Shown: piece after piece, positions 55,440 to 63,243 of the stretch | How positions within the stretch are numbered: position 1 is the stretch's first letter | How the letters are laid out: each line of letters starts with the position of its first letter | Source: Olsenella uli | Lineage (GTDB): Bacteria > Actinomycetota > Coriobacteriia > Coriobacteriales > Atopobiaceae | Reading direction: 5' to 3' | Assembly: GCF_016900775.1 (NCBI RefSeq) | Contig: NZ_JACJKN010000009.1 | Span: forward strand, 1-64,000 | DNA length: 64,000 bases | Made by a program: the position numbers and the translations under genes | Notes under the pieces: generated by a model | Seen by the model: the letters and a program-made list of their open reading frames with translations, nothing else | What the model was told of the DNA's origin: nothing | Database searches by the model: none

Positions 55440-56394
55440 CCTCGAGCACCCCCTCGAGCACGGAGCGCCAGGCACCGACGAGCTCGGGCGGGCCAATCGG
55501 CACGACGCCCTCCGCCGCGGCCCAGCTGGCCGCGTCCGCGGCGGAGCTCATCTCAACCTCCCAGACGGTCTCACCGCCGCGCGAGAAGAACCTCCCGCAG
55601 CCGCCTGCCGCCTGCCGCACGTCCTTCTCGCGCTCCGGCGGGACCGCGAAGGTCGCGGTGCCAACGGGCGCGCCCATCTGGAAGGGGAGCCTCTTCCAGT
55701 CGGCCACGGAGAAGTCCTCCGGCACGCGGGCGGGCACGTCCGGAAGGACGCCCGCCCGCACGACCCGGTCTACGCGGTAGGTCCTCGTGCCGCCCTCGAT
55801 GGGGGTTCCCTCCTCGGACAGGCGGCCGGCCACGAGGTAGAGTCCCCCGTGCAGGCCGAAGAACCCGTACGGGGCGATGACGCGCTCGGACTCAGTCCCG
55901 CGGGCGTCGCGGTAGGAGATCTGCGCCGCGCAGCCCCCGGTGAGCGCCTCCCTGAGCACGGCCAGGGGGCGGCCGTCGTCCCGGGCGCCGGCCAGGGCGG
56001 GCGCGGCCTCGGCGAAGGCGCGCGTCAGCTTGGCGAGCGAGAAGCGCAGCTCCTCGGCGAGCGGGAACGCGGGGTCCTCAATGAGGGGCTGACACGCGAG
56101 CTCGAGCACCGCGGCGTCCGCGGGGCCGATCTCGGCGCCCTCCGGGTAGGAGGAGGCCTCGTCGACCGCCCATGAGGACTCGCTCCCGGCGTCCGAGCAC
56201 TCGCGGACGACGACCCCGCACGCGGCGAGGACCATGCGGTCTCGGGAGAACGCCCGACGGAAGCTATCTGCGGAAAGGCCGGGATAGAAGTCGCGTGCGA
56301 CGCCCGATGAGGGGATGGGCGTGCCCGCGTTCATGAAGGCGAGCGCGAGCGAGCAGACCCGCCTCGCCCGCTCGTCGTCCTTCGTGATCCTCAT
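55429..56394 (-). CDS. WYL-domain transcriptional regulator (PafB-like)
   Basis: 321 residues, partner of the next gene. It has an N-terminal helical DNA-binding region (RVCSLALAFMNAGTPIPSSGVARDFYPGLSADSFRRAFSRD), a WYL domain (PYGFFGLHGGLYLVAGRL, in which the canonical W-Y-L is partly replaced by GLYLVAG, then RTYRVDRV) and a C-terminal domain (EEMSSAADAASW-like). ATG 56394 has GGGGTG upstream; GTG 56403 is possible. It forms a two-gene operon by overlap with the PafC-like gene. Confidence 0.8.
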   Translation of the reverse strand: MRITKDDERARRVCSLALAFMNAGTPIPSSGVARDFYPGLSADSFRRAFSRDRMVLAACGVVVRECSDAGSESSWAVDEASSYPEGAEIGPADAAVLELACQPLIEDPAFPLAEELRFSLAKLTRAFAEAAPALAGARDDGRPLAVLREALTGGCAAQISYRDARGTESERVIAPYGFFGLHGGLYLVAGRLSEEGTPIEGGTRTYRVDRVVRAGVLPDVPARVPEDFSVADWKRLPFQMGAPVGTATFAVPPEREKDVRQAAGGCGRFFSRGGETVWEVEMSSAADAASWAAAEGVVPIGPPELVGAWRSVLEGVLEDAS

Positions 56395-56555
56395 GCCACA
56401 CACCCCTCATCCCGCTTCCGCTTGCCGAGCGGGCCCGCGCATCGCCCGGCGTATCTGCGTCTTTTTAACGAACGAAAAGCATAAGACGTATACTGTCTAG
56501 ATTGTATGCACCCGGATGAGCACGTCTTTCGAGACTCTTCAAAAGGACGCCCAGT

Positions 56556-59111
56556 ATGGCTATGACTCACGACTACTTGGATTACCTCAACCAGAGGGTC
56601 GGAATCGCCCCCGCGAACAGCCAGGAGGAGCTTCAGGCAGCCGAGACCATCGCGAGCCTCATGGGCCAGCATGACGTCGAGCCCGCCATCGAGGAGTTCG
56701 ACGCGCCCTCCGTCTCCGGGCTGGCGCCGGCGATCATCTCCATCGTGATGTTCCTCGGCATCCTCGTCTCCGGCTTTGGCATGGTGGCTCTCGCCCTCGT
56801 CGGGTTTGTCCTCGCCGCCGTCCCCGCCGCGCTCGCGCTGCTGAGGGCCTTCGGCAGGGAGCCCTCTCTCGCCCTCGGGCCGAGCGCGCGGAGCCAGAAC
56901 GTCGTCGCGGTGCACCGCGCCTCGGGCCCGCTCGTGGTCAAGGGCAGCCGCCCCATCGTGGTCGTGGCCCACTATGACACCCCCCACGAGAACTTCCTCT
57001 ATTCCTCTCCCATTGCGCCCTACCTCCCGCTCATCTCGCGCGCGGTCGCGCCGTGCTCGTATGCCGTCGCCCTCTGCGCGTTCATCCAGCTCCTCGGCTT
57101 CATTCCCGCGCCCGCCCGCATCGTGCTCTGGGTCGTGGGCATCCTTGCGTCCCTGCCCGCCGTCCTGCTCGCCGTCGGCGCGATCTACGAGCGCGTGTCC
57201 CCGTGCACCCTCGGCGCGAACGACAACAAGGCCGCCGTCGCGTCGCTTCTGGGCGTGATGGAGAACGTGAGCCCGAGCGGGCTCGTCCCCACGCCGCGCC
57301 CCGTCGTCGCGCCCGAGCCCGAGCCCGCCGAGGAGCCCGAGCTCGCCCCTGAGCCCATGGAGGCCACCGAGGAGGTTGCGCCCGCGGTCGAGCCGGACGT
57401 CGCTCCCACTGCCGCTCCGGAGGAGGAGCCCGCCGAGGCCGCGTCCTTTGTTCCCGAGCCCGCGCCCGAGCCGGCGGCTCCCGCCCCGGCCCCTGCCGCC
57501 GAGAAGGTCGTCGGCGTCCGCCACGGAGCCGAGGTTCTGCGCGAGCTCGACATCCTGCCTGAGGGGTGCGAGATAGAGTACGACCTCCCTGCCGCCCCGG
57601 CTCCTGCGCCCGCCCCGGCGCGTCCCACCACCTCGGCCCGCGCCGCCCAGGCGCCCGCGTCGCTGCCCATCGACGTGCCCGCCGCCGTTCCCGCGCCCGC
57701 TCCGGCCATGGTCCCCGAGCCCGTGGAGGGCTACGAGGACTCGCCGAGCCCGATCGAGACCATCCGCACCTTCGCCGAGGGCCTTGTCGAGCGCGTCTCG
57801 TCCCTCGTGCGCTCCATCATCCCCTCGAGGGATGCCACGGCCGAGGAGGCCGCGGAGCCCTCTCCCGAAGAGCGCGTTTCCGCCGAGGAGCCCCAGCCCG
57901 CGGAGCCCACCCCTGCGCCCGCTCCGCAGCAGGCCGAGCCGACCGCGGAGCAGCATGACGAGCCTGCCGAGAGCGTCGAGGCGACGGCCTCCTTCGCCCC
58001 GACCTCCGACGACCAGACCACGCGCGACGAGCTCCTCTCCACGGGCCGCTTCTCGCTCGTGATGGACGACGAGACGAGCCACGGCGTTGGGCCGAAGGAC
58101 CCCTCCGGCCTCACCGAGATGGGCGACACCGCGGTCGACCTCGACGCAACCCAGCCCACGGCGCCCGTGGCCGCGCCGCGCCCCGCGGCCCCGGAGGACC
58201 CGGAGTGGGGCAAGGCGAGCTACCGCCCCCAGGTCTCCAGTGTTGCCAAGAGGGCCACACTCTTCGACCTCCCCGATCCCACCGTGAGCTCCGTCGACCC
58301 GCTGGGGAGCACGGGCAAGGCCCGCCCCGTCGAGGCGCCCCGCAAGGCCGAGGCGTCCCGAGGCCCGGCGTCCCTTCCCGTCATCACCGCCGCGGACCTT
58401 CAGGATGCGGAGGCCCCCGCGCAGGAGGCTGCCCCGGACGCCCCCAGGGAGCGCCTCTCCGGCCTTCTTGACCGTGCCAAGGGCGCGTTCTCCCGTCTGA
58501 AGACGCAGGGCGACGCCGCCGACGCGCCGGCGGCCGGCGAGGACGACGACCCGATGTGGCGCGGCGGCGCAGCTCCGCGCGGCGGGCTCAGGCTCGTCGA
58601 GGACGACGTCCAGGCCCCGACCGAAGATGAGCTCCGCGATGCCGTCCTCTCCCTGGGCGACGACGAGCTCAACGCCCACGACATCTGGTTCGTCGCGCTC
58701 GGCGCGTCTTCGCTCGACCACGCCGGCATGAGGTCGTTCCTGAGGCAGCACCGCCACGATGTCCGCGGTGCCTTCGTTGTCAACCTCGACTGCGTCGGCG
58801 CGGGCGAGCTCAGCATCCTCACGCGCGAGGGCGTCGACGTCCCCCGCCGCTCGGACCGCCGCCTCGGTCGCCTTCTCTCCAACGCCGCCCGCGACCTCCA
58901 CGTGGAGATGGGGCAGGCCCGCTACGACTGGACCTCGACGGATGCCCACCCCGCCATGCGCTCCTCCATGCGCGCGGCCACCATCATGGGCATCGGCGAG
59001 AACGGCCTTCCGGCCCTCTCCCGCACGCTTGACGACGTGGCTGACAACGTCAGCGGGGACCAGGCCCACGCGGTCGCCGAGATCGTCACCGAGATGATTC
59101 GCCGCTCCTAG
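56556..59111 (+). CDS. M28 peptidase-like membrane protein, catalytic Glu pair missing
   Basis: 851 residues. The N-terminal part looks like the start of a zinc M28 aminopeptidase (VVVVAHYDTPHEN with the first His and Asp; GANDNKAAVASLLGVMENV with the bridging Asp), but four hydrophobic segments are placed around it (about 52-100 and 165-215). A Pro/Ala/Glu-rich insert of about 450 residues follows. The C-terminal part resumes the peptidase: DIWFVALGASSLDHAGMRSFL, NLDCVGAG and TDAHPAMRSS. The expected EE of GAEELG is SS, removing the general base and one zinc ligand. Thus it is probably a non-enzymatic or altered membrane protein. Confidence 0.72.
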   Translation: MAMTHDYLDYLNQRVGIAPANSQEELQAAETIASLMGQHDVEPAIEEFDAPSVSGLAPAIISIVMFLGILVSGFGMVALALVGFVLAAVPAALALLRAFGREPSLALGPSARSQNVVAVHRASGPLVVKGSRPIVVVAHYDTPHENFLYSSPIAPYLPLISRAVAPCSYAVALCAFIQLLGFIPAPARIVLWVVGILASLPAVLLAVGAIYERVSPCTLGANDNKAAVASLLGVMENVSPSGLVPTPRPVVAPEPEPAEEPELAPEPMEATEEVAPAVEPDVAPTAAPEEEPAEAASFVPEPAPEPAAPAPAPAAEKVVGVRHGAEVLRELDILPEGCEIEYDLPAAPAPAPAPARPTTSARAAQAPASLPIDVPAAVPAPAPAMVPEPVEGYEDSPSPIETIRTFAEGLVERVSSLVRSIIPSRDATAEEAAEPSPEERVSAEEPQPAEPTPAPAPQQAEPTAEQHDEPAESVEATASFAPTSDDQTTRDELLSTGRFSLVMDDETSHGVGPKDPSGLTEMGDTAVDLDATQPTAPVAAPRPAAPEDPEWGKASYRPQVSSVAKRATLFDLPDPTVSSVDPLGSTGKARPVEAPRKAEASRGPASLPVITAADLQDAEAPAQEAAPDAPRERLSGLLDRAKGAFSRLKTQGDAADAPAAGEDDDPMWRGGAAPRGGLRLVEDDVQAPTEDELRDAVLSLGDDELNAHDIWFVALGASSLDHAGMRSFLRQHRHDVRGAFVVNLDCVGAGELSILTREGVDVPRRSDRRLGRLLSNAARDLHVEMGQARYDWTSTDAHPAMRSSMRAATIMGIGENGLPALSRTLDDVADNVSGDQAHAVAEIVTEMIRRS

Positions 59112-59147
59112 GGCGTTTCCCCAGAGCCTCCCTCGAGGGTTCCGCGT

Positions 59148-59176
59148 GCCGCCGTCGCAGCTCATGCGACGGCGGC
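59148..59176 (+). terminator. Terminator of the M28-like gene
   Basis: GCCGCCGTCGCA (59148-59159) pairs with TGCGACGGCGGC (59165-59176) over a GCTCA loop. It is followed by GCGTCTTTG. Confidence 0.65.
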
Positions 59177-59508
59177 GCGTCTTTGGAGCTGGGCGCGCCC
59201 CGCATGGCCGACCGCAAGGGGGCTCCCGCCGAGCAGGCGGTCCCCGCCCGCGAGCGATGCCACCGGACCGGCGCGCACCCTTCTCTGGCATGCCGCCATC
59301 GTTCTTCTCGCCACGTTCGTGCCTTGCGTCCCTCTTGCCCTCATAGGCCCTCCCTTCCGCGTGGCGCATACGATACGAGCGGGCGCTTCCCGCCTCGTGA
59401 CGCCAAGATGACAGCCCGCTGCCGCAACGCCGACGCTCCGTGCGAGAAGGCCGGAGCCCCCGCAGCTCATGGGCCACGCCTGCTATGAAGATGAATGCCT
59501 ATGAGAAA
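59177..59508. other. Intergenic region without a supported gene
   Basis: Open frames exist on both strands but lack ribosome sites and protein-like composition. No tRNA, repeat or strong promoter was recognised here. Confidence 0.5.
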
Positions 59509-59530
59509 GGGCCCCGATCGATCGGGGCCC
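59509..59530 (-). terminator. Terminator of bioY
   Basis: A perfect 22 bp palindrome with GGGCCCCGATCG as left half. On the minus strand it is 44 bases after the bioY stop, followed by TTTCTCAT. Confidence 0.7.
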
Positions 59531-59574
59531 TGACGCTTCACACGCTCTCTATGGGATGGCTCGAGACGCCTCTC

Positions 59575-60117
59575 TTACGCGCCCTCCACCATGCCGGAGG
59601 CGCCGAGCGCGCGGCGCACGCGAAGCCCCACGGTCACGCCCACGCCGAGCTTGATGAGGTCCGGCAGCACAAACGGCACGACGGCCGAGAGTGCCGCGGC
59701 GGGCAGCGAGACGGAGAGGTAGGACGCGAGGTGCACCGTCCCGAGCACGTAGGACGTGACGAGCATCACGAGGGCGCACAGCGCGTGCCGCGCGAGCTCG
59801 GGCAGGGCCTTGAGCTCGAGCGCGAGGGCGCCCAGGGCGCTGCCCAGCAGAAAGCCCCAGAGAAAGCCGCCCGTCGGCCCGAGCAGCTGACCCACGCCGC
59901 CCGAGAAGCCTGAGAACACCGGCAGACCGACCGCGCCCACGAGCAGGTACAGCCCCACGGCGGCGACGGCGCCGCGGCCGCCGAGCACGGCGGGCAGCAT
60001 CGCGATCACGAGCGTCTGCAGGGTGAACGGCACGGGCCCAAGGGGGACCGTCACCATGGCGGACACGGCGAGCAGCGCCACCGACGCGCCAATGCGACAT
60101 ATCTGACCAGCACTCAT
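59575..60117 (-). CDS. bioY: Biotin ECF transporter S component BioY
   Basis: The membrane substrate-binding subunit for biotin uptake; works with a shared EcfA/EcfT energising module encoded elsewhere. 180 residues, six hydrophobic segments. Family motifs: GPVPFTLQTLVIAMLPAVLGGRGAVAAVGLYLLVGAVGLPVFSGFSGGVG and GPTGGFLWGF. There is no biotin synthesis gene nearby, so scavenging is suggested. Its upstream region contains the partial family A palindrome. Confidence 0.95.
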   Translation of the reverse strand: MSAGQICRIGASVALLAVSAMVTVPLGPVPFTLQTLVIAMLPAVLGGRGAVAAVGLYLLVGAVGLPVFSGFSGGVGQLLGPTGGFLWGFLLGSALGALALELKALPELARHALCALVMLVTSYVLGTVHLASYLSVSLPAAALSAVVPFVLPDLIKLGVGVTVGLRVRRALGASGMVEGA

Positions 60118-60132
60118 ATGACCTCCCGTAAG

Positions 60133-60165
60133 TCATGACAAAGGTGTCAGGGAACTTCGTCATGA
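60133..60165. repeat. Family A palindrome, partial copy
   Basis: TCATGACAAAGGTGTCAGGG... with terminal arms TCATGAC (60133-60139) and GTCATGA (60159-60165). Only half of the full structure is present. It lies 15 bases upstream of bioY. Confidence 0.65.
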
Positions 60166-60250
60166 TATTTTATTTGTGCTTCTCGGTGTCATGCGCTTGT
60201 CCGGACCCGTCGTATTTCTCGCCAACCTGTGCTAGAATGAGTCTTCGCAC

Positions 60251-60325
60251 GCGGGCATCGCCAAGTGGTAAGGCATCAGCTTCCCAAGCTGACATTCGCG
60301 GGTTCGAGTCCCGTTGCCCGCTCCA
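60251..60325 (+). tRNA. tRNA-Gly (anticodon CCC)
   Basis: A 75 nt tRNA with acceptor GCGGGCA/TGCCCGC, D-loop AGTGGTAAGGC, anticodon loop TTCCCAA, T-loop GGTTCGAGTCC and encoded CCA. Confidence 0.95.
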
Positions 60326-60335
60326 GGAATTGCCA

Positions 60336-60353
60336 GGGCCCCGAAAGGGGCCC
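60336..60353 (+). terminator. Terminator after tRNA-Gly
   Basis: GGGCCCC-GAAA-GGGGCCC followed by TTTCC. Confidence 0.7.
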
Positions 60354-60418
60354 TTTCCATGTGGGTAGAACCCCTATGCGCACAAGCGCGCCCCATGCGA
60401 TGGTAGAAAGGAAACACC

Positions 60419-61699
60419 GTGTCACCGCTGCCCATGACCGACGAGGAGTGCCGCGTCGCCACCGAGGCGCTCTCCAGCCAGCTGGATCTCTACGCCACCC
60501 TGCTCGTGAGGAAGGGCGTCTCCCTGCGCGAGGGCCAGGAGCTCGTCCTGCAGGCCCCCGTCGAGCGGGCTGACTTTGCCCGCCGCGTGGTCGCGGCCGC
60601 CTACCGCGCCGGAGCCGGCCACGTGACCGTCATCTGGGCCGACGACGTGGTGAGCCGCCTCACGTACGAGAACTGCCCGCTCGCGTTCTTCGAGCACACG
60701 CCCTCCTGGCAGGTCGAGCAGCTGAACTCCCTCGCGGAGGACGGCGCGGCGTTCCTCTTCCTCGAGGGCTCCGACCCCTCGGCGCTCAAGGGGATCGACC
60801 CCGCCAAGCCGGCGGCGGCCTCCAAGGCGCGCAACACCGAGTGCCGCGCCTTCCGCGACGGCATGGACTTCGGGCGCAACGCCTGGTGCATCGCGGGCGT
60901 GCCGGTGGAGGCCTGGGCGCGCGAGGTCTTCCCGGAACTCTCTCCCGCCGAGGCGGTCTACCGGCTGTGGCGTCTCATCCTCGAGGTCTCGCGCGCCGAC
61001 GGTGAGGACCCCGAGAGCGCCTGGGAGACGCACAACGCGTCCTTTGAGAAGACCAAGCGCTTCCTCAATTCCCACCGCTTCGACGCGCTGCGCTACGAGT
61101 CCGCAAACGGCACCGACCTCACGGTGGGCCTCACCGACGGCCACATCTGGGACGGCGGCGCCGGTCGCACGCAGGGCGGCGTGACCTTCTTCCCCAACAT
61201 CCCCACCGAGGAGGTCTTCACCTCGCCCGACCGCATGCGCGCCGAGGGCGTTGTCCACTCCGCCATGCCACTCGTGCGCGCGGGGCAGATCGTGCGCGAC
61301 TTCTGGCTGCGCTTCGAGGGCGGCCGCGTGGTCGACTACGGCGCCGAGCAGGGCAAGGAGGTCCTCCGCCACATCCTCGAGACCGACGAGGGCGCCCGTC
61401 GGCTCGGCGAGGTGGCGCTCGTCTCCAAGAACACGCCCATCCGCCAGAGCGACACGCTCTTCTACGACACCCTCTACGACGAGAACGCAAGCTGCCACCT
61501 GGCGCTCGGCATGGGCTTTCCCGAGTGCATCGCCGGCGGCGTCAGCCTCGGCAAGGACGACCTCCTCGCGCGCGGCGTCAACCAGAGCAGCACGCACGTC
61601 GACTTCATGATCGGCACGGACGACATGAACATCTACGGCGTGGCCGCCAACGGCACCGAGACCCCCGTCTTCGTGAACGGGCAGTGGGCCTGGGAGTAG
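60419..61699 (+). CDS. M29-family metallo-aminopeptidase
   Basis: Removes N-terminal residues from peptides using two metal ions. The 426 residues match the AmpS/aminopeptidase T family: LLVRKGVSLREGQELVLQAPVE, YDTLYDENASCHLALGMGF (the Glu and His ligands) and NQSSTHVDFMIGTDDMNIYG (His and Asp ligands). There is no signal peptide, so it acts in the cytosol. Start GTG 60419 has AAAGGA ahead; a later ATG is six codons in. It sits alone between tRNA-Gly and tRNA-Lys. Confidence 0.94.
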   Translation: MSPLPMTDEECRVATEALSSQLDLYATLLVRKGVSLREGQELVLQAPVERADFARRVVAAAYRAGAGHVTVIWADDVVSRLTYENCPLAFFEHTPSWQVEQLNSLAEDGAAFLFLEGSDPSALKGIDPAKPAAASKARNTECRAFRDGMDFGRNAWCIAGVPVEAWAREVFPELSPAEAVYRLWRLILEVSRADGEDPESAWETHNASFEKTKRFLNSHRFDALRYESANGTDLTVGLTDGHIWDGGAGRTQGGVTFFPNIPTEEVFTSPDRMRAEGVVHSAMPLVRAGQIVRDFWLRFEGGRVVDYGAEQGKEVLRHILETDEGARRLGEVALVSKNTPIRQSDTLFYDTLYDENASCHLALGMGFPECIAGGVSLGKDDLLARGVNQSSTHVDFMIGTDDMNIYGVAANGTETPVFVNGQWAWE

Positions 61700-61729
61700 C
61701 GGCCGCCGCCGTGATAGAATCAACCACGC

Positions 61730-61805
61730 GCGCCCTTAGCTCAGCTGGCAGAGCAGGGGACTTTTAATCCCAAGGCCCAGGGTTCGAACCCCTGAGGGCG
61801 CACCA
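61730..61805 (+). tRNA. tRNA-Lys (anticodon TTT), probable integration site
   Basis: A 76 nt tRNA with acceptor GCGCCCT/AGGGCGC, D-arm GCTCAGCTGGCAGAGC, anticodon loop CTTTTAA, T-loop GGTTCGAACCC and encoded CCA. Phage-like genes start right after it, so its 3' half is a likely attachment site. Confidence 0.95.
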
Positions 61806-61815
61806 TCGCATCGTG

Positions 61816-61848
61816 GCAGGTCAGAGGCCGTTTTGATCTCTGACCTGC
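61816..61848 (+). terminator. Hairpin after tRNA-Lys
   Basis: GCAGGTCAGAG (61816-61826) pairs with CTCTGACCTGC (61838-61848). Followed by TTTCGTTTC. The left arm word GCAGGTCAGAGG recurs at 62588-62599. Confidence 0.65.
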
Positions 61849-61864
61849 TTTCGTTTCTGATTGG

Positions 61865-61896
61865 TCGGTACCGTATCGGTACCGAAATCGGTACCA
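61865..61896. repeat. Three TCGGTACC repeats at about 11.5 bp spacing
   Basis: TCGGTACCG at 61865-61873 and 61876-61884, and TCGGTACCA at 61888-61896. Phasing near one helical turn suggests a protein-binding array (operator, iteron or integrase arm sites). Confidence 0.55.
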
Positions 61897-61975
61897 AACA
61901 CGGCGAATCCTTACCAAAAGGCGCGGTCTCCGAGGCCGCAGAGGAAGGCCCTGAGAGGGCCGGAAAGGGGTTCGT

Positions 61976-62236
61976 GTGGACGGGAAAAGAATGAGCAGGG
62001 CCGAGGCGGCGGACATGCTTTCAGATGTTCGGAGGTCTCTGTCTAGCATGAGCCTGCTTATATCGGCCTACATGACCGAAGAGGGATTGGGCAGCGAACA
62101 CGAGAACAGTGACCTGTGGGCGCTGGTTGAGCTTTGCGACCTGAACGCCGACAGGGCCGAGCGGGTCTATCGCTCACTCGTCTCTGATGGTTCTTCTGGA
62201 TCTGGCAAGCGTGCGGCAGAGGCGGCGACGGAATGA
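61976..62236 (+). CDS. Small hypothetical protein of the mobile element
   Basis: 86 residues from GTG 61976 (AAAGGGG upstream), or 81 from ATG 61991. Helical and acidic: RAEAADMLSDVRRSLSSMSLLIS, then LWALVELCDLNADRAERVYRSL. No family recognised. Its stop overlaps the start of the next tiny gene by three bases, which supports both being real. Confidence 0.5.
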   Translation: MDGKRMSRAEAADMLSDVRRSLSSMSLLISAYMTEEGLGSEHENSDLWALVELCDLNADRAERVYRSLVSDGSSGSGKRAAEAATE

Positions 62237-62358
62237 ACGCCGAGCATATCGCCTTCGGGGTGCTGATGGCTTTCATGTGGCTTGCTGGGTTCGTCATAGG
62301 GTGCTTTGCCGCTGATATTCTGTCGGGCATTCGTGGGATGAGGAGGCATGATGGGTGA
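62233..62358 (+). CDS. 41-residue membrane peptide
   Basis: The peptide MNAEHIAFGVLMAFMWLAGF... has one hydrophobic helix (about 6-27) and a basic tail (IRGMRRHDG). The ATG overlaps the previous stop (ATGA). It overlaps the next gene start as well. Function unknown; the small holin-like shape suits phage accessory genes. Confidence 0.5.
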   Translation: MNAEHIAFGVLMAFMWLAGFVIGCFAADILSGIRGMRRHDG

Positions 62359-62554
62359 GGAGAACATAACGAAGAACGCCGCGCTGTCATCGCTCGCGGA
62401 TGCGGCGGATGTGTGCGAGTTGATTTCAAGCGCTCTTCGTGGCGTGCAGGAGCCCCGTTCGAGGTATGACGCGGAGCCGATTGCGAAGGCCGCGGCGGAC
62501 CTGCTGGAGGACGTAAGCGCAAGCATCTCAAATGCGATATGTGCGCTGAGCTGA
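62348..62554 (+). CDS. Small hypothetical protein, third gene of the tiny operon
   Basis: 68 residues, or 67 from the second ATG, with GGAGG just before. Mixed helical: ITKNAALSSLADAADVCELI and AAADLLEDVSASISNAICAL. No known family. Overlaps the previous gene by 11 bases. Confidence 0.5.
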   Translation: MMGEENITKNAALSSLADAADVCELISSALRGVQEPRSRYDAEPIAKAAADLLEDVSASISNAICALS

Positions 62555-62760
62555 GGCGGAGGTAGCTAGGCGAGAGCCAGCAAACCCGCAGGTCAGAGGG
62601 GGAGGGTTACAGGACGGCCACGGGGCCTCCCTACCCAGCGGCCGACTCTGATTTTCTTGCGTGTACGTAATTGGGAGAAAACGAGTAACGGTTCTGTTAC
62701 GGAAGAGGGGCGACGAGCAAACCGGCTCGCCGCCCCTCTCTCCGCCTCATACTGCGGCTT
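62555..62760. other. Gap between convergent small-gene units, with terminator
   Basis: Contains a second GCAGGTCAGAGG (62588-62599), a GTAAC-GGTTCT-GTTAC dyad near 62685-62700 and a hairpin pairing AGAGGGGCG with CGCCCCTCT and CGAGC with GCTCG (62704-62739), which can end transcription from both sides. Confidence 0.6.
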
Positions 62761-63105
62761 TTACCCAGCCTTCGCGCGGCTCCTGCCGAGTTCTGCGGCT
62801 ATCCCTATCAGCTCCGCCCCCTTCTCTCCATCTCCCTCGTCGCAAAGCAGCACTGCGGGAATGAGGCTCTGGGCGAGACACGCCGCAAGAAGCTCCCTAA
62901 CGGTCAGATCCGTCACGCCATTCCTTGCCCTGCGCGCCGCGTCCTCATGGCCCCCAGCTTCGAACATCTCCGCCGCCTCGTCTGCGTCCAGCGGCGCGAG
63001 CATGTCCCCCACAGTCTCGAATAGCTCGGATAGGGCGGCTTCGTCATGCTCGTCTATCCGCCCCAGTTCCTGCTCCCACATCCGAAAGTCGTTGTCTGTA
63101 GCCAT
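62761..63105 (-). CDS. Acidic hypothetical protein of the mobile element
   Basis: 114 residues, helical and acidic. It begins MATDNDFRMWEQELGRIDEHDEAALSELFETVGDMLAPLDADE and ends ELIGIAAELGRSRAKAG. No membrane segment and no family recognised. AAAGGGGG stands before the ATG. On the same strand as, and downstream of, the DnaC-like gene. Confidence 0.55.
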   Translation of the reverse strand: MATDNDFRMWEQELGRIDEHDEAALSELFETVGDMLAPLDADEAAEMFEAGGHEDAARRARNGVTDLTVRELLAACLAQSLIPAVLLCDEGDGEKGAELIGIAAELGRSRAKAG

Positions 63106-63243
63106 TCCGGCCCCCTTTCAATGTGCCCGTGAGCCTCTGTGGCCCACATATAACGGTCGAATACGTGTTCTGTGGTACATGTGTGCGGAAATGTTGCCTC
63201 AACGTCTTAGAACGCCTCTCACGGCCTCTTGTCCCAAGAACGT

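Noticed and set aside
56391-59477. A 1028-codon open frame on the minus strand
   Set aside because: It is antisense to the M28-like gene and the flanking DNA. GC-rich codon use keeps the shadow frame free of stops, and its protein is mostly Gly/Arg/Ala without a domain.
59177-59508. Open frame of about 103 codons on the minus strand near 59162-59470
   Set aside because: No ribosome site, biased Arg/Gly/Ala composition, and it overlaps the terminator of the M28-like gene.
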